A stretch of DNA of 64,000 bases, taken from an uncultured Bacteroidales bacterium (GTDB lineage: Bacteria > Bacteroidota > Bacteroidia > Bacteroidales > Paludibacteraceae). The DNA is taken from contig CADCEV010000003.1 of assembly GCA_902800525.1 (NCBI GenBank), positions 62,001 to 126,000 of the forward strand, read 5' to 3'. Below, one piece after another: positions 41,405 to 49,832 of this stretch. The notes under the pieces were generated by a model, which worked only from the letters and a program-made list of their open reading frames with translations, ran no database searches and was not told the DNA's origin. The position numbers and the translations under genes are program-made. Each line of letters starts with the position of its first letter. Within the stretch, counting starts at the first letter, position 1.

Positions 41405-42328
41405 ATGCAGTCCGTTCAGGAACGAACGGGCATCCATCCGTTTCTTGCCCGGCACTTGTAACTCAAGAATCTGCACTGCGCCCTCTTTACACGGGATAAC
41501 AATCTCCTTGGTACTTGGTGCATTGTTCCCTTGTACCTTCACTTGGTAGATCTTGACGTTCTCAAAACTCTGTCCGTTGACCGTAATATTCGCCCATGCG
41601 GCAGGATAGGGACTCAGACCGCGGACGAAATTATGTACCTCTTCGGCGGTTTTCTCTTGGAACTTGATCTCGCAATCCTCTTTGAAGATCTTCGGTGCCG
41701 GTCTCAGTTCCGCCGATTCGGGTTGCGGAGTAGTGGGTAGCGCAATACCTTTGTTCTCGCAATCAATGATGAGATCCACGGTGTTGAGTACCATTTTTTT
41801 GCTCAATTCCATCAGCCGGTCATGCACCGAGCCGACGTTCTCGTCCTCGCCGATAGGAATACGCTCTTGAAGGATCATGTTTCCCGTGTCGATCTCATGT
41901 TTGAGCATGAAAGAGGTCAGACCGGTCTCTTTGTCGCCGTTCATTACTGCCCAGTTGATCGGCGCGGCACCGCGGTATTGCGGCAACAGCGAACCATGCA
42001 CATTGAACGTGCCTAAACGAGGCATTGCCCATACGACTTCCGGCAACATACGGAATGCCACGACTATCTGCAAATCCGCCTGGAAACTGCGCAGTTCTTC
42101 GATGAACGCTTCGTCTTTCAGTTTCTCAGGTTGCATCACAGGAATACCCGCTTCCAACGCGTATTTCTTTACGTCCGAAAACTGCATCTGATGGCCTCGT
42201 CCTGCCGGTTTGTCCGGCATCGTTACCACCGCCACTACATTATATCCGCCTTCTACCAAGGCTTGCAGGCCCGCCACCGCAAACTCCGGCGTGCCCAAAT
42301 ATACTATTCTAAGATCACTTTTTGTCAT
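41402..42328 (-). CDS. fmt: Methionyl-tRNA formyltransferase
   Basis: 308 residues. LRIVYLGTPEFAVAGLQAL at the start, the formyl-folate site FNVHGSLLPQYRGAAPINWA, and MLKHEIDTGNMILQ are all present; the C-terminal domain ends in GKKRMDARSFLNG. It formylates initiator Met-tRNA. Overlaps the 3' end of lgt by 14 bases. Confidence 0.95.
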   Translation of the reverse strand: MTKSDLRIVYLGTPEFAVAGLQALVEGGYNVVAVVTMPDKPAGRGHQMQFSDVKKYALEAGIPVMQPEKLKDEAFIEELRSFQADLQIVVAFRMLPEVVWAMPRLGTFNVHGSLLPQYRGAAPINWAVMNGDKETGLTSFMLKHEIDTGNMILQERIPIGEDENVGSVHDRLMELSKKMVLNTVDLIIDCENKGIALPTTPQPESAELRPAPKIFKEDCEIKFQEKTAEEVHNFVRGLSPYPAAWANITVNGQSFENVKIYQVKVQGNNAPSTKEIVIPCKEGAVQILELQVPGKKRMDARSFLNGLH

Positions 42329-43247
42329 TTCCTTGTTGTTTTTGGTATTTCGGTTCGAGACTTTTCGGCTGTTTCTCCACTACCGGCGACAGGGGTCTCT
42401 TATACGCGCGTATAATAAGGTATATACCCAAGGCGATAAACGGCAAACTTAACCATTGACCCATATTCAGCAGCTGATCCGCCTCAAACGCTTCCTGGTC
42501 GTTCTTGATAAACTCCAGACAGAAACGCGTGAAGAAAACAATCTCAAGGAAGACGCCGAGCAACAGACCTTCTCTTCTGCGGGCGTCCGTGTACCAATAC
42601 ATCGGCCATGTGACCGCTAAAGCCACGAGGCAGTAGAGCATCTCGTAAATCTGTGTCGGGTGACAAGGCACGGTCTGTCCGTCACGCACGAAGATAAAGC
42701 CCCAAGGCAGATCGGTCGGACCGCCGTAGATCTCGCTGTTCATCAAGTTACCGAAACGGATCATCGCGCCGGTGATACAAACGCCCACACAAAGCCGGTC
42801 GAGGATCCAGATCCACGATGTACCAAACTGCGGGTAGCGGCTGTATTTATATTTGTTGAGCAGGATAGCCGCCGTGATCAGACCTATCGCTCCGCCGTGG
42901 CTGCTGAGACCGCCTTCCCATATTTTCAGTAACCGCATCGGGTTCTCGATATACGGATTGCGATACGTGAATTCCCACCCGAACAGGTGCCAAGGCTGTC
43001 CGTACTGATGCCATTCGTAGAACCAGCAATGCCCTAAACGTGCACCGATGATTACACCGGCAGCCATCCAGAAAAAGAGCTGGTCCGGCCATTCGGCAGG
43101 GCAGTTCTCGCGCTTGTACATCCGTTCGTTAATCGCCCAGCAGACATACAGACCTATTGCCCACATCAGACCATACCATCGTATTCCTCCATCCCCGAAG
43201 TGCACTAAAATCGGGTCCACATTCCATGTAATAAAATCTAATATCAT
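42315..43247 (-). CDS. lgt: Prolipoprotein diacylglyceryl transferase
   Basis: 310 residues, seven helices. WYGLMWAIGLY near the start, GGLSSHGGAIG, the signature GAMIRFGNLMNSEIYGG, and HPTQIYEML are present. It adds diacylglycerol to lipoprotein precursors at the inner membrane. The ATG at 43247 overlaps the nadK stop as ATGA, preferred over the ATG three codons earlier. Confidence 0.94.
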   Translation of the reverse strand: MILDFITWNVDPILVHFGDGGIRWYGLMWAIGLYVCWAINERMYKRENCPAEWPDQLFFWMAAGVIIGARLGHCWFYEWHQYGQPWHLFGWEFTYRNPYIENPMRLLKIWEGGLSSHGGAIGLITAAILLNKYKYSRYPQFGTSWIWILDRLCVGVCITGAMIRFGNLMNSEIYGGPTDLPWGFIFVRDGQTVPCHPTQIYEMLYCLVALAVTWPMYWYTDARRREGLLLGVFLEIVFFTRFCLEFIKNDQEAFEADQLLNMGQWLSLPFIALGIYLIIRAYKRPLSPVVEKQPKSLEPKYQKQQGNDKK

Positions 43248-44137
43248 TTTCCCCAATTGAGTTTGTTTTGTAACGATTTCAAGAAGCTGTTATCGCCTAT
43301 TTGTACCACTTTGACCGTGTAAGGTGCGCGTTCGATATGCAGACTCATGTCCGTGCTGAGGCTCTGGCTGCGGCCATCCACGGAGACCATATATGTGTCG
43401 TACCGGCTACTGACGCGGAGATCAATCTTCCATTCGTCGGGCATGACAATAGGCCGAACGGTCAAACTATGCGGTGCGATAGGCGTAAGGATCATACCTC
43501 TGTTTTGCGGCACTACTAACGGTCCGCCGATGGAGAGGTTGTATGCCGTACTGCCGGTCGGCGTAGCGATGATCAGACCGTCCGAATGATACGTGTGCAG
43601 GAACTCGCCGTTCACTTTGGTCTCAATGGTCAGCATGTTGGTCAGACCTTGTTTGAGAATAGCAATCTCGTTCAGCGCGTTCGGTGCCATTACCAGACCG
43701 TCTCGTTTGAGACCGTCTTTGTCCAATATGGTCAGCGATAATAAATGCCGTCTCTCAATCGAATATTCGCCGGCTACCAGTTTCTGCAGAATGTTATCTA
43801 AATCTTGGGTCTGCACTTCTGCCAAGAAACCCAAATGCCCGCAGTTTACACCGAGGATAGGGATATTCTTATTGCCTATCGCCGCCGCGGAGGTCAGGAA
43901 CGTACCATCACCACCGATAGAGAGCGCAAAATCAATAGGCTCGCCGTAGATATTCTCCGGCTGTTGCTCTCCGTCCCAGTTCTCAGGAAAGCCCGGAAAC
44001 TCACGCAGATCCAACTCCTGACGCAGTTCCTGCGACAGGCAGACATGAATGCCCTTTTCCTCCATGAACTGAAGTATGTGCCGCACTTCCACCAAAGTCT
44101 GCGGCTTCATGGCGTTTCCAAAAATAGCGATTGTCAT
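43244..44137 (-). CDS. nadK: NAD kinase
   Basis: 297 residues. IGGDGTFL is the catalytic GGDG motif, NCGHLGFLAEV the second signature, and TPTGSTAYNLSIGGPLV the third. It makes NADP from NAD. In many Bacteroidales nadK lies close to pdxJ and tonB-system genes; here the PqqD/HprK-like genes stand between them. Nine bases behind the HprK-like gene. Confidence 0.95.
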   Translation of the reverse strand: MTIAIFGNAMKPQTLVEVRHILQFMEEKGIHVCLSQELRQELDLREFPGFPENWDGEQQPENIYGEPIDFALSIGGDGTFLTSAAAIGNKNIPILGVNCGHLGFLAEVQTQDLDNILQKLVAGEYSIERRHLLSLTILDKDGLKRDGLVMAPNALNEIAILKQGLTNMLTIETKVNGEFLHTYHSDGLIIATPTGSTAYNLSIGGPLVVPQNRGMILTPIAPHSLTVRPIVMPDEWKIDLRVSSRYDTYMVSVDGRSQSLSTDMSLHIERAPYTVKVVQIGDNSFLKSLQNKLNWGK

Positions 44138-44146
44138 ATGTTTGTC

Positions 44147-45025
44147 TTATTTCAAATTCGTAACGTTCTTTTCGCACACACGTGCAGCGTCCGTGTCCGG
44201 CAGGCACTCCATCTTATAGACCTGCACGGTCTGTATGACGCGCGCGATAGTGTCGTACAACGCATCCATCATCTTCGGCTCAATCTTCAGACCGCTCGCG
44301 GAGGAAAGCATATAAGCGTACGCTTCCGGCAGACGAAGCGGCCAAATCTTGTTATGCGGCGCCTGTGCCAACTGGACAATCGCGCCGACCGGCACTTCGC
44401 GGTTGATGTAACAAGGCGTCTTGCCGCTCCATGGCGAACCATACACGTGTATCTCTCCGTTCTCCTCTATGCGCAGGATAGGGTTGTCATCGTTCAGCAG
44501 TTTGGCGTCCTCAAAAGCAGACAGCCACATCCGGGCGTGCGTCGATTTGCCCGTGCCCGAATGACCGAGAAACAAGAATCCGTGCCCTTTGCGCTCAATC
44601 ACCGCTGCGTGCATCTCCAACGTGTGCATTCCCGCCGTGGAGAAAGCATACAGCAGCATACATGAATTATCAATACCAAAGCGGATGTCATTCGTCGCAA
44701 AACACAAGGAAGCCTTGTGAAAATCCTCTGACGTCCGCAGGGAAAGACAGATCTCCGAGTGCTTGGTCATCGATACTTGAAAGAGCCGGTCCTGCCCGAT
44801 GCGGTAGATCTCAATACGCGGCATGTCATCATCCGATGTGTCGGTGAATACCTGCGCCTTTTCTTCCGACAAGTCCACATCGCCCACGGTCAAATCGAAG
44901 ATCGTCTCTTCCGGCTCTTCTTTCGTCTCAAACGGCTGATAATTGCTCATCTGCGCGAAAACGAACTCCTCTGCGGTCACGGAGAACGAATGACCGGCTA
45001 CTCGATAATACCTGCGCTGAGCCAT
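44147..45025 (-). CDS. HPr kinase-like protein (RiPP-cluster type)
   Basis: 292 residues. An N-terminal beta-rich region (AGHSFSVTAEEF) is followed by a P-loop kinase half: LEMHAAVIERKGHGFLFLG before GHSGTGKSTHARMW, then LLNDDNPIL and VYGSPWSGKTPCYIN, as in HPr kinase/phosphorylases but without the HPr-specific C-terminal end. Related kinases phosphorylate lasso peptides in some gene clusters. Overlaps the PqqD-like gene by 28 bases. No PTS gene is near, so HPr itself is an unlikely substrate. Confidence 0.75.
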   Translation of the reverse strand: MAQRRYYRVAGHSFSVTAEEFVFAQMSNYQPFETKEEPEETIFDLTVGDVDLSEEKAQVFTDTSDDDMPRIEIYRIGQDRLFQVSMTKHSEICLSLRTSEDFHKASLCFATNDIRFGIDNSCMLLYAFSTAGMHTLEMHAAVIERKGHGFLFLGHSGTGKSTHARMWLSAFEDAKLLNDDNPILRIEENGEIHVYGSPWSGKTPCYINREVPVGAIVQLAQAPHNKIWPLRLPEAYAYMLSSASGLKIEPKMMDALYDTIARVIQTVQVYKMECLPDTDAARVCEKNVTNLK

Positions 45026-45267
45026 GCCTGAAGGGTTTTGTCGGCGTCCTGCAATGCTTGCGTTTCGCTTACTTCGTATTCGTTCGATAAGAGAGCCGCC
45101 ATACTCTTGGTGTCAAATTCCTTGCCGTCCTCTATTTGTTGCCATAAGTACGCAGCGGTCTCATTCATCGTGATCATCTTGTTGAAATTGACCTGCTCTA
45201 TACTCTCTCCGACAAGAATAAACTCATTGCCTAAAGGACGTAACTTAAAACCTTTGATGATATGCAT
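44998..45267 (-). CDS. PqqD family protein (RiPP recognition element-like)
   Basis: 89 residues: LRPLGNEFILVGE and INFNKMITMNETAAYLWQQIEDGK match the winged-helix PqqD fold, with a C-terminal three-helix part (AALLSNEYEVSETQALQDADKTLQAWLSAGIIE, read in two pieces). PqqD-like proteins bind leader peptides and bring them to modifying enzymes. Ten bases after the S26 gene. No precursor peptide was found beside it. Confidence 0.8.
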   Translation of the reverse strand: MHIIKGFKLRPLGNEFILVGESIEQVNFNKMITMNETAAYLWQQIEDGKEFDTKSMAALLSNEYEVSETQALQDADKTLQAWLSAGIIE

Positions 45268-45277
45268 AGTATCTAAA

Positions 45278-45706
45278 TTATAGTATTCGTGGTGTATGTC
45301 TGTAAACCTTCAAAAGGAAAGACCGGCAGGGCAGCAACTTGCGCCATAACCATCCCCGGGTGCGGGGTTTGAGCCTTCCTTTGGGCGAACGAATCTCCAT
45401 CACTTTGCCGATGATATCTGCTTTCGTGCAATGCTCTGTGCCCTGCAGGTTCCCATCTCCCATGAGGGTAAGCTGGTCTCCCTCTATCGCTATAAGGCGG
45501 TGCAACACATATGTCTCACCCACACGGCAAAGCAGAATATCGCCCACACGGCATTTATCCGCTTTTTGTAAGAGCACGGCGTCTTTTCCACCTTCAATAA
45601 ACGGCCGCATACTGGTTCCTCCCGGGGTGAAAATAACCTGATGACCTTCGTCTAACATCTTCGCTATTTCCGGGATCAATATGTCGTTTGGTACCTTATG
45701 CAACAT
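45278..45706 (-). CDS. S24/S26 (signal peptidase-like) protein
   Basis: 142 residues from the ATG at 45706. FTPGGTSMRPFIEGG carries the candidate catalytic serine, then VGDILLCRVGETYVLHRLIAIEGDQLTLMGDGN covers the second and third boxes when read in two parts. Where bacterial LepB has the base lysine, a histidine stands (YVLHRLI), as in ER/archaeal-type signal peptidases. No membrane helix is evident at the N-terminus. First gene of the leftward run. Confidence 0.75.
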   Translation of the reverse strand: MLHKVPNDILIPEIAKMLDEGHQVIFTPGGTSMRPFIEGGKDAVLLQKADKCRVGDILLCRVGETYVLHRLIAIEGDQLTLMGDGNLQGTEHCTKADIIGKVMEIRSPKGRLKPRTRGWLWRKLLPCRSFLLKVYRHTPRIL

Positions 45707-45727
45707 GTTTATTTGCGAAATTGAATG

Positions 45728-45775
45728 CAAAAGTACTATTTTTTTTGCATATATGCAAATTTTTTTGTAATTTTG
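45728..45775. promoter_or_regulatory. Overlapping divergent promoters with a shared palindromic -33 box
   Basis: TTTGCATATATGCAAA (45744-45759) gives TTTG for rightward transcription (-7 box TAATTTTG 45768-45775, 20-bp spacer) and, on the other strand, TTTG (45759-45756) for leftward transcription (-7 box TACTTTTG 45735-45728, 20-bp spacer). It couples the S26/PqqD/HprK run with the nucleotidyltransferase gene. Confidence 0.82.
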
Positions 45776-45798
45776 CACGAAAAATCAAAGAGAGTTCG

Positions 45799-46929
45799 AT
45801 GCAACAGGTCTATAAAGCATATTTATCCCTCCTCCGGGCGGCCTTATGGGGCACAGAACGGAAAACTTTCGAGGATGTCTCTCCGTCCCAGATGGCGCAG
45901 GTCATCCAACTGGCAGTGGCGCAATCTACGGGCGCATTGATTTTCCCTCTGCTCTTGTCCGACGAACGGTTGCAAAATACCTTGGATGCGGGACTCAAAA
46001 TGCAGATGAAAGCGGTCTGTGCGCAAACGATGCAACAACAAGTCAAACTGCAACACACACTTTTAACCGCCTGGAAAGCATTGACAGCCGCCGGTATTCG
46101 TCCGGTATTGATGAAAGGAGCCGGTCTGGCAGCGCTATACGAGAAGCCGTATTTCCGCGCATGGGGAGACGTGGATCTGTTTCTGGGGAAAGACCAATAT
46201 CACCCTGCCTGTGCTGTTATGCGCAATACCTTTCCCGATGCACTCAAATTCGATGAGGAGCTGGATCATTACAAGCACTATAACCTCATCGCGGACGGAA
46301 TCTCCATTGAGATTCACCGTGTGACAATTAGTCTGCAACACCCGATAGACGCTTGGAGATATGCGCGAATGGAGCAAAAAGGCATGAGTGCCGGGAGGGT
46401 AGAGGAGATCAAACTGGGAGATATGAACATTGCCGTTCCCGAACCGACCTTTAACGCCCTGCTGGTTTTTATGCATAGCTGGGAACATATGCTGACAGCA
46501 GGAGCCTGTGTCCGGCAGTTATGCGATTTGGCGTTGTTGTTACATCGTTATGCCTCCAAAATTGATCGTCGGCAGCTGAAGCACGACCTGCGGCAGTTAC
46601 ATCTGACGGATGTTTGGCAGGTCTATATGGCTATGCTGGTGGAGTTGATGGGCTTGCCCGAAGAGGATGCACCTTTTTATACACACGCGTGCGTCGCGCG
46701 TTCGGAGGCTTTGTTGGAAGATCTGCTCGCAGGCAAAAGGAAACCCGTTAAGTCCGATAAGCCCGCACCGAAGAACCGCATTGCCCGAAAGTGGAATACG
46801 ATGCAGGAAAGGCTAGACATTACGAGAGGTATTTCGCTATATTCTCCTTCGTACGCACGCCATATGAAAGTCGAATTGGGACTCCATGGCATGCTCCGTT
46901 TCTTCGCAAAAGACCGGCATTGGGAATAA
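45799..46929 (+). CDS. Uncharacterised nucleotidyltransferase (PF14907-like)
   Basis: 376 residues from the ATG at 45799. Central motif PVLMKGAGLAALY, then YFRAWGDVDLFL (the G-D-x-D pair of pol-beta-type nucleotidyltransferases), and YNLIADGISIEIHR with a further acidic residue. C-terminal half helical. This family appears in RiPP and exopolysaccharide clusters, including some lasso-peptide clusters. Divergent from the S26/PqqD/HprK genes and driven from the same palindrome, so probably one functional unit. Confidence 0.78.
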   Translation: MQQVYKAYLSLLRAALWGTERKTFEDVSPSQMAQVIQLAVAQSTGALIFPLLLSDERLQNTLDAGLKMQMKAVCAQTMQQQVKLQHTLLTAWKALTAAGIRPVLMKGAGLAALYEKPYFRAWGDVDLFLGKDQYHPACAVMRNTFPDALKFDEELDHYKHYNLIADGISIEIHRVTISLQHPIDAWRYARMEQKGMSAGRVEEIKLGDMNIAVPEPTFNALLVFMHSWEHMLTAGACVRQLCDLALLLHRYASKIDRRQLKHDLRQLHLTDVWQVYMAMLVELMGLPEEDAPFYTHACVARSEALLEDLLAGKRKPVKSDKPAPKNRIARKWNTMQERLDITRGISLYSPSYARHMKVELGLHGMLRFFAKDRHWE

Positions 46930-46953
46930 AAATAAGAAAAAAATGCTCGAATA

Positions 46954-46985
46954 TTTGTTTATTTGCAAATTTTGTAGTATCTTTG
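46954..46985 (+). promoter_or_regulatory. Promoter of pdxJ-exbBD-tonB
   Basis: TTTG 46954-46957, 20 bp, TATCTTTG 46978-46985. Confidence 0.78.
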
Positions 46986-47041
46986 CAGCGAATTTCAAAA
47001 TTGCTCTCCGGAGCTCAAACCAATAATTCAAGAAAATAGGT

Positions 47042-47755
47042 ATGACGAAACTGAGTGTTAACATCAACAAGGTAGCCACTTTGCGCAATGCACGAGGCGG
47101 TAATATGCCTGATGTTCAGCGTTTTGCGGTGGATTGTGAACTGTTTGGCGCGCAAGGTATTACGGTGCATCCTCGTCCGGATGAGCGCCATATACGCAAG
47201 GAAGATGTGTACCAACTCAAATCCATGGTAACCACGGAGTTGAATATCGAAGGAAACCCGACCGAAGAGTTCTTGGCGTTGGTGACGGATATCCGTCCGA
47301 CGCAGGCTACCCTTGTGCCCGATGATCCCTCGCAGTTGACCTCTAACCACGGATGGGACACCCGCAGACACTTGGATTTCCTCAAAGGCGTAGTAAACCA
47401 GTTGCATGCCTATCGTATCCGTGTCAGCATTTTTGTGGATCCGGATCCGGTGATGGTGGAGTACGCGCTGCGTACAGGCGCTGACCGCGTGGAGTTATAT
47501 ACCGGGCCTTATGCCGAGATGTTTGAGACCGACCCGGAGAAAGCCATCGAGACCTATCGTCCGGCGGCGATGAAAGCGCACGAGTTGGGTTTGGGACTCA
47601 ATGCGGGACATGATCTGAACCTCAAAAACCTGAAACCCTTTATTCAGGCATTCCCCTGGACGGCAGAGGTGTCCATTGGACATGCCATCATCTGCGATGC
47701 CCTCTATCTTGGCATTCAGGAAACGATACAGGAGTATTTGGACTTACTGAAGTAA
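47042..47755 (+). CDS. pdxJ: Pyridoxine 5'-phosphate synthase
   Basis: 237 residues, normal length. [17 protein letters not shown] at the start, [13 protein letters not shown], and a late [14 protein letters not shown] plus EVSIGHAII are the family's phosphate and substrate sites. Makes vitamin B6 by the DXP-dependent route. Followed after a repeat by the exbB gene. Confidence 0.96.
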   Translation: MTKLSVNINKVATLRNARGGNMPDVQRFAVDCELFGAQGITVHPRPDERHIRKEDVYQLKSMVTTELNIEGNPTEEFLALVTDIRPTQATLVPDDPSQLTSNHGWDTRRHLDFLKGVVNQLHAYRIRVSIFVDPDPVMVEYALRTGADRVELYTGPYAEMFETDPEKAIETYRPAAMKAHELGLGLNAGHDLNLKNLKPFIQAFPWTAEVSIGHAIICDALYLGIQETIQEYLDLLK

Positions 47756-47757
47756 GT

Positions 47758-47789
47758 CGTTAAAACGTTAAATTGTTAAATCGTTAAAT
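47758..47789. repeat. Octad tandem repeat, 4 x CGTTAAAT
   Basis: CGTTAAAA, CGTTAAAT, TGTTAAAT, CGTTAAAT between pdxJ and exbB. Confidence 0.88.
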
Positions 47790-47802
47790 CGCAAATAGTT
47801 TT

Positions 47803-48495
47803 ATGTTATTTCAAATTGACACTCTGGCAGCGATGGGAGAACAGATTGCTGCCGTAGAAGAACCTCTTCAAGAATCTATCAACCTTTGGGAAATGGCGCA
47901 ATACGGCGGCTGGATCATGATTATCTTAGCACTCCTGCTTGCCGGCGCATGTTATATTTTTATTGAGCGTTTGGTCGTTCTCAAACAAGCTACCAAAGAG
48001 GATAAATCGTTCATGGATCGTATTCGCGATTATATCCATGACGGCAAGATTGATTCCGCGCAGAACCTCTGCAAACAGACCGATACCCCTTCTGCTCACA
48101 TGATTGAGAAAGGTATCAGCCGTATTGGCCGCCCGATGCAGGACGTGCAGGTAGCGGTGGAGAATGTGGGTAACTTGGAGGTCGGCAAATTGGAGAAAGG
48201 CCTTGTTATCATGGCTACTATCGCTGCCGGAGCTCCGATGCTCGGATTCTTGGGCACCGTATTAGGTATGGTACAAACCTTCTATAACATGGCGCAGACT
48301 TCCGGCGGTGTTATTGAGATGAGTGCGCTTTCGACCGGTATGTATCAGGCGATGGTGACCACTATCGGCGGTCTGATTGTGGGTATTCTGGCAATGTTCG
48401 CATACAACTATCTTGTTTCGCGCATTGACCGTGTGGTTCGTCTTCTGGAGAGCCGTACGATGGAGTTTATGGACCTCCTCAACGAACCTGCTTAA
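47803..48495 (+). CDS. exbB: MotA/TolQ/ExbB proton channel protein
   Basis: 230 residues, three helices (about residues 35-55, 140-162 and 185-205). APMLGFLGTVLGMVQTFYNM is the channel signature, with the conserved pore threonine in GFLGTV. Works with ExbD to power TonB-dependent uptake across the outer membrane. First of the exbB-exbD-tonB set. Confidence 0.92.
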   Translation: MLFQIDTLAAMGEQIAAVEEPLQESINLWEMAQYGGWIMIILALLLAGACYIFIERLVVLKQATKEDKSFMDRIRDYIHDGKIDSAQNLCKQTDTPSAHMIEKGISRIGRPMQDVQVAVENVGNLEVGKLEKGLVIMATIAAGAPMLGFLGTVLGMVQTFYNMAQTSGGVIEMSALSTGMYQAMVTTIGGLIVGILAMFAYNYLVSRIDRVVRLLESRTMEFMDLLNEPA

Positions 48496-48497
48496 AG

Positions 48498-48580
48498 GTA
48501 AACGTAGTTTTCGTAGTCTGCGTAGTTTACGTAGCTTACGAAAATTACGAAAAACAACGTAAACAACGTAAATTACAAAC
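48498..48580. repeat. Irregular 8-10-bp CGTAGTTT / ACGTAAA repeats with inverted symmetry
   Basis: The left half has CGTAGTTT-like units and the right half their complements; TTTTCGTA (48508-48515) can pair with TACGAAAA at 48537-48544 or 48546-48553. It lies in the exbB-exbD gap and could form a hairpin in the message. Confidence 0.7.
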
Positions 48581-48586
48581 GAATTT

Positions 48587-48994
48587 ATGTCTTTAAAAAA
48601 GAGAAATAGGGTAGAGGCTACTTTTGCGATGAGCTCGATGACCGACTTGGTTTTCTTGTTGCTCCTGTTCTTCGTGATGGCAAGTACCATGTCCTCGCCC
48701 AATGATATTAAGATCAACCTTCCTCAGTCGCGCGCCAAACAAGTGACGCGCCCGCAGGTAGCTAAGGTGTCCATTGACAACTTAGGTAACTATTTTGTGG
48801 CGTTGGGTAAGGAGAAACCAATTCCTGTAGATCCGGTGAATTTGGAGGCATACCTCTGTGGTATTCAGGCTTCGGATTCAACGATGTATATCGCTCTGCA
48901 CGCTGATGAAGACGTAGCGTACAAAGAAGTTGTTCGCGTGCTCGACGTTGCGAACGAACATCATATGCGTCTTGTAGTAGCTACCAAAAGATGA
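48587..48994 (+). CDS. exbD: ExbD/TolR biopolymer transport protein
   Basis: 135 residues: one N-terminal helix containing the MTDLVFLLLLFFVM segment with the proton-path aspartate, then the periplasmic ExbD domain (VSIDNLGNYFVA, ALHADEDVAYKEVVRVLDVANEHHM). Overlaps tonB by four bases (ATGA). Confidence 0.92.
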   Translation: MSLKKRNRVEATFAMSSMTDLVFLLLLFFVMASTMSSPNDIKINLPQSRAKQVTRPQVAKVSIDNLGNYFVALGKEKPIPVDPVNLEAYLCGIQASDSTMYIALHADEDVAYKEVVRVLDVANEHHMRLVVATKR

Positions 48995-49806
48995 CGAAAA
49001 AGCAAGAGAGACATATTGTTGCTTCTGTGGGCACAGCGCTTTTCATGTTCATCGTGTTCCTGCTGTTATGGTTTATATACCTTACGGCAGTGGTTCCTGA
49101 AGAACAAGAAGGCGTTGAGGTGGCTTTTGGCGAAGTGGCAGAAGCAGGAGGATATATGGCGGAACAATCGGAGGCTATTCCTCTTCCTGTTCCTCAACCG
49201 ACCTCTCCGGCTCCTTCTTCCGCGCCTTCCGATAACAATCTCATGACGCAGGAGGACGAAGAATCGCTCGCTTTGCGCAAGCAGCAGGAAGAAGCGGAGA
49301 AAGCACGCAGACAAGCCGAAGCGGAACGGTTGCAACGCCAACGCGAAGAGCAAGCGCGCAAGGAAGAGGAACGCAAGGCGCGTGAGGCAGCTGAGGCGGC
49401 AGAACGGGCTAAACAGGCGGAGGCGGTGGCAAAAGCCAATGCGATGGGTTCGCTCTTCGGACAGAGTGGCAATACAACCGGTTCCGGAGACAGCCAGGGA
49501 GCCGGACAAAAAGGAAACCCTGTAGTGGGGCACGGATCGGTCGGCGGCAATGTATGGTCGCTCGCCGGACGTGGTATAAAAGGTACGTTACCGCAACCCT
49601 CGAACACTTTCAGTCAGGAGGGTAAAGTAGTTGTGCAGATACGTGTGAACGCTGCCGGACAAGTGGTAAGCGCTACTATCAAAGGCGGTGACGTGTCAGA
49701 CAAACAAACCCAACAACTCGCTCTCGACGCAGCGCGTAAAGCCAAGTTCACAGAGGGCGAACATGATCAGATCGGAACAATCACCTATATATTTAAGTTA
49801 AACTAA
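48991..49806 (+). CDS. tonB: TonB family energy transducer
   Basis: 271 residues. N-terminal helix (GTALFMFIVFLLLWFIYLTAV), a proline-rich patch (PLPVPQPTSPAPSS), a long charged helix (RKQQEEAEKARRQAEAERLQ and on), a glycine-rich linker, and a C-terminal TonB-like beta domain (VVVQIRVNAAGQVVSATIKGG, then LALDAARKAKF). Transduces the ExbBD force to outer-membrane receptors. Confidence 0.88.
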   Translation: MTKKQERHIVASVGTALFMFIVFLLLWFIYLTAVVPEEQEGVEVAFGEVAEAGGYMAEQSEAIPLPVPQPTSPAPSSAPSDNNLMTQEDEESLALRKQQEEAEKARRQAEAERLQRQREEQARKEEERKAREAAEAAERAKQAEAVAKANAMGSLFGQSGNTTGSGDSQGAGQKGNPVVGHGSVGGNVWSLAGRGIKGTLPQPSNTFSQEGKVVVQIRVNAAGQVVSATIKGGDVSDKQTQQLALDAARKAKFTEGEHDQIGTITYIFKLN

Positions 49807-49832
49807 TCGTACATCGTTAAATCGTAAATTGT
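49805..49832. repeat. 7-8-bp repeat AATCGTA-like between tonB and the DJ-1 gene
   Basis: AATCGTA, CATCGTTA, AATCGTA, AATTGTA; it runs into the start codon of the next gene. Confidence 0.65.
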
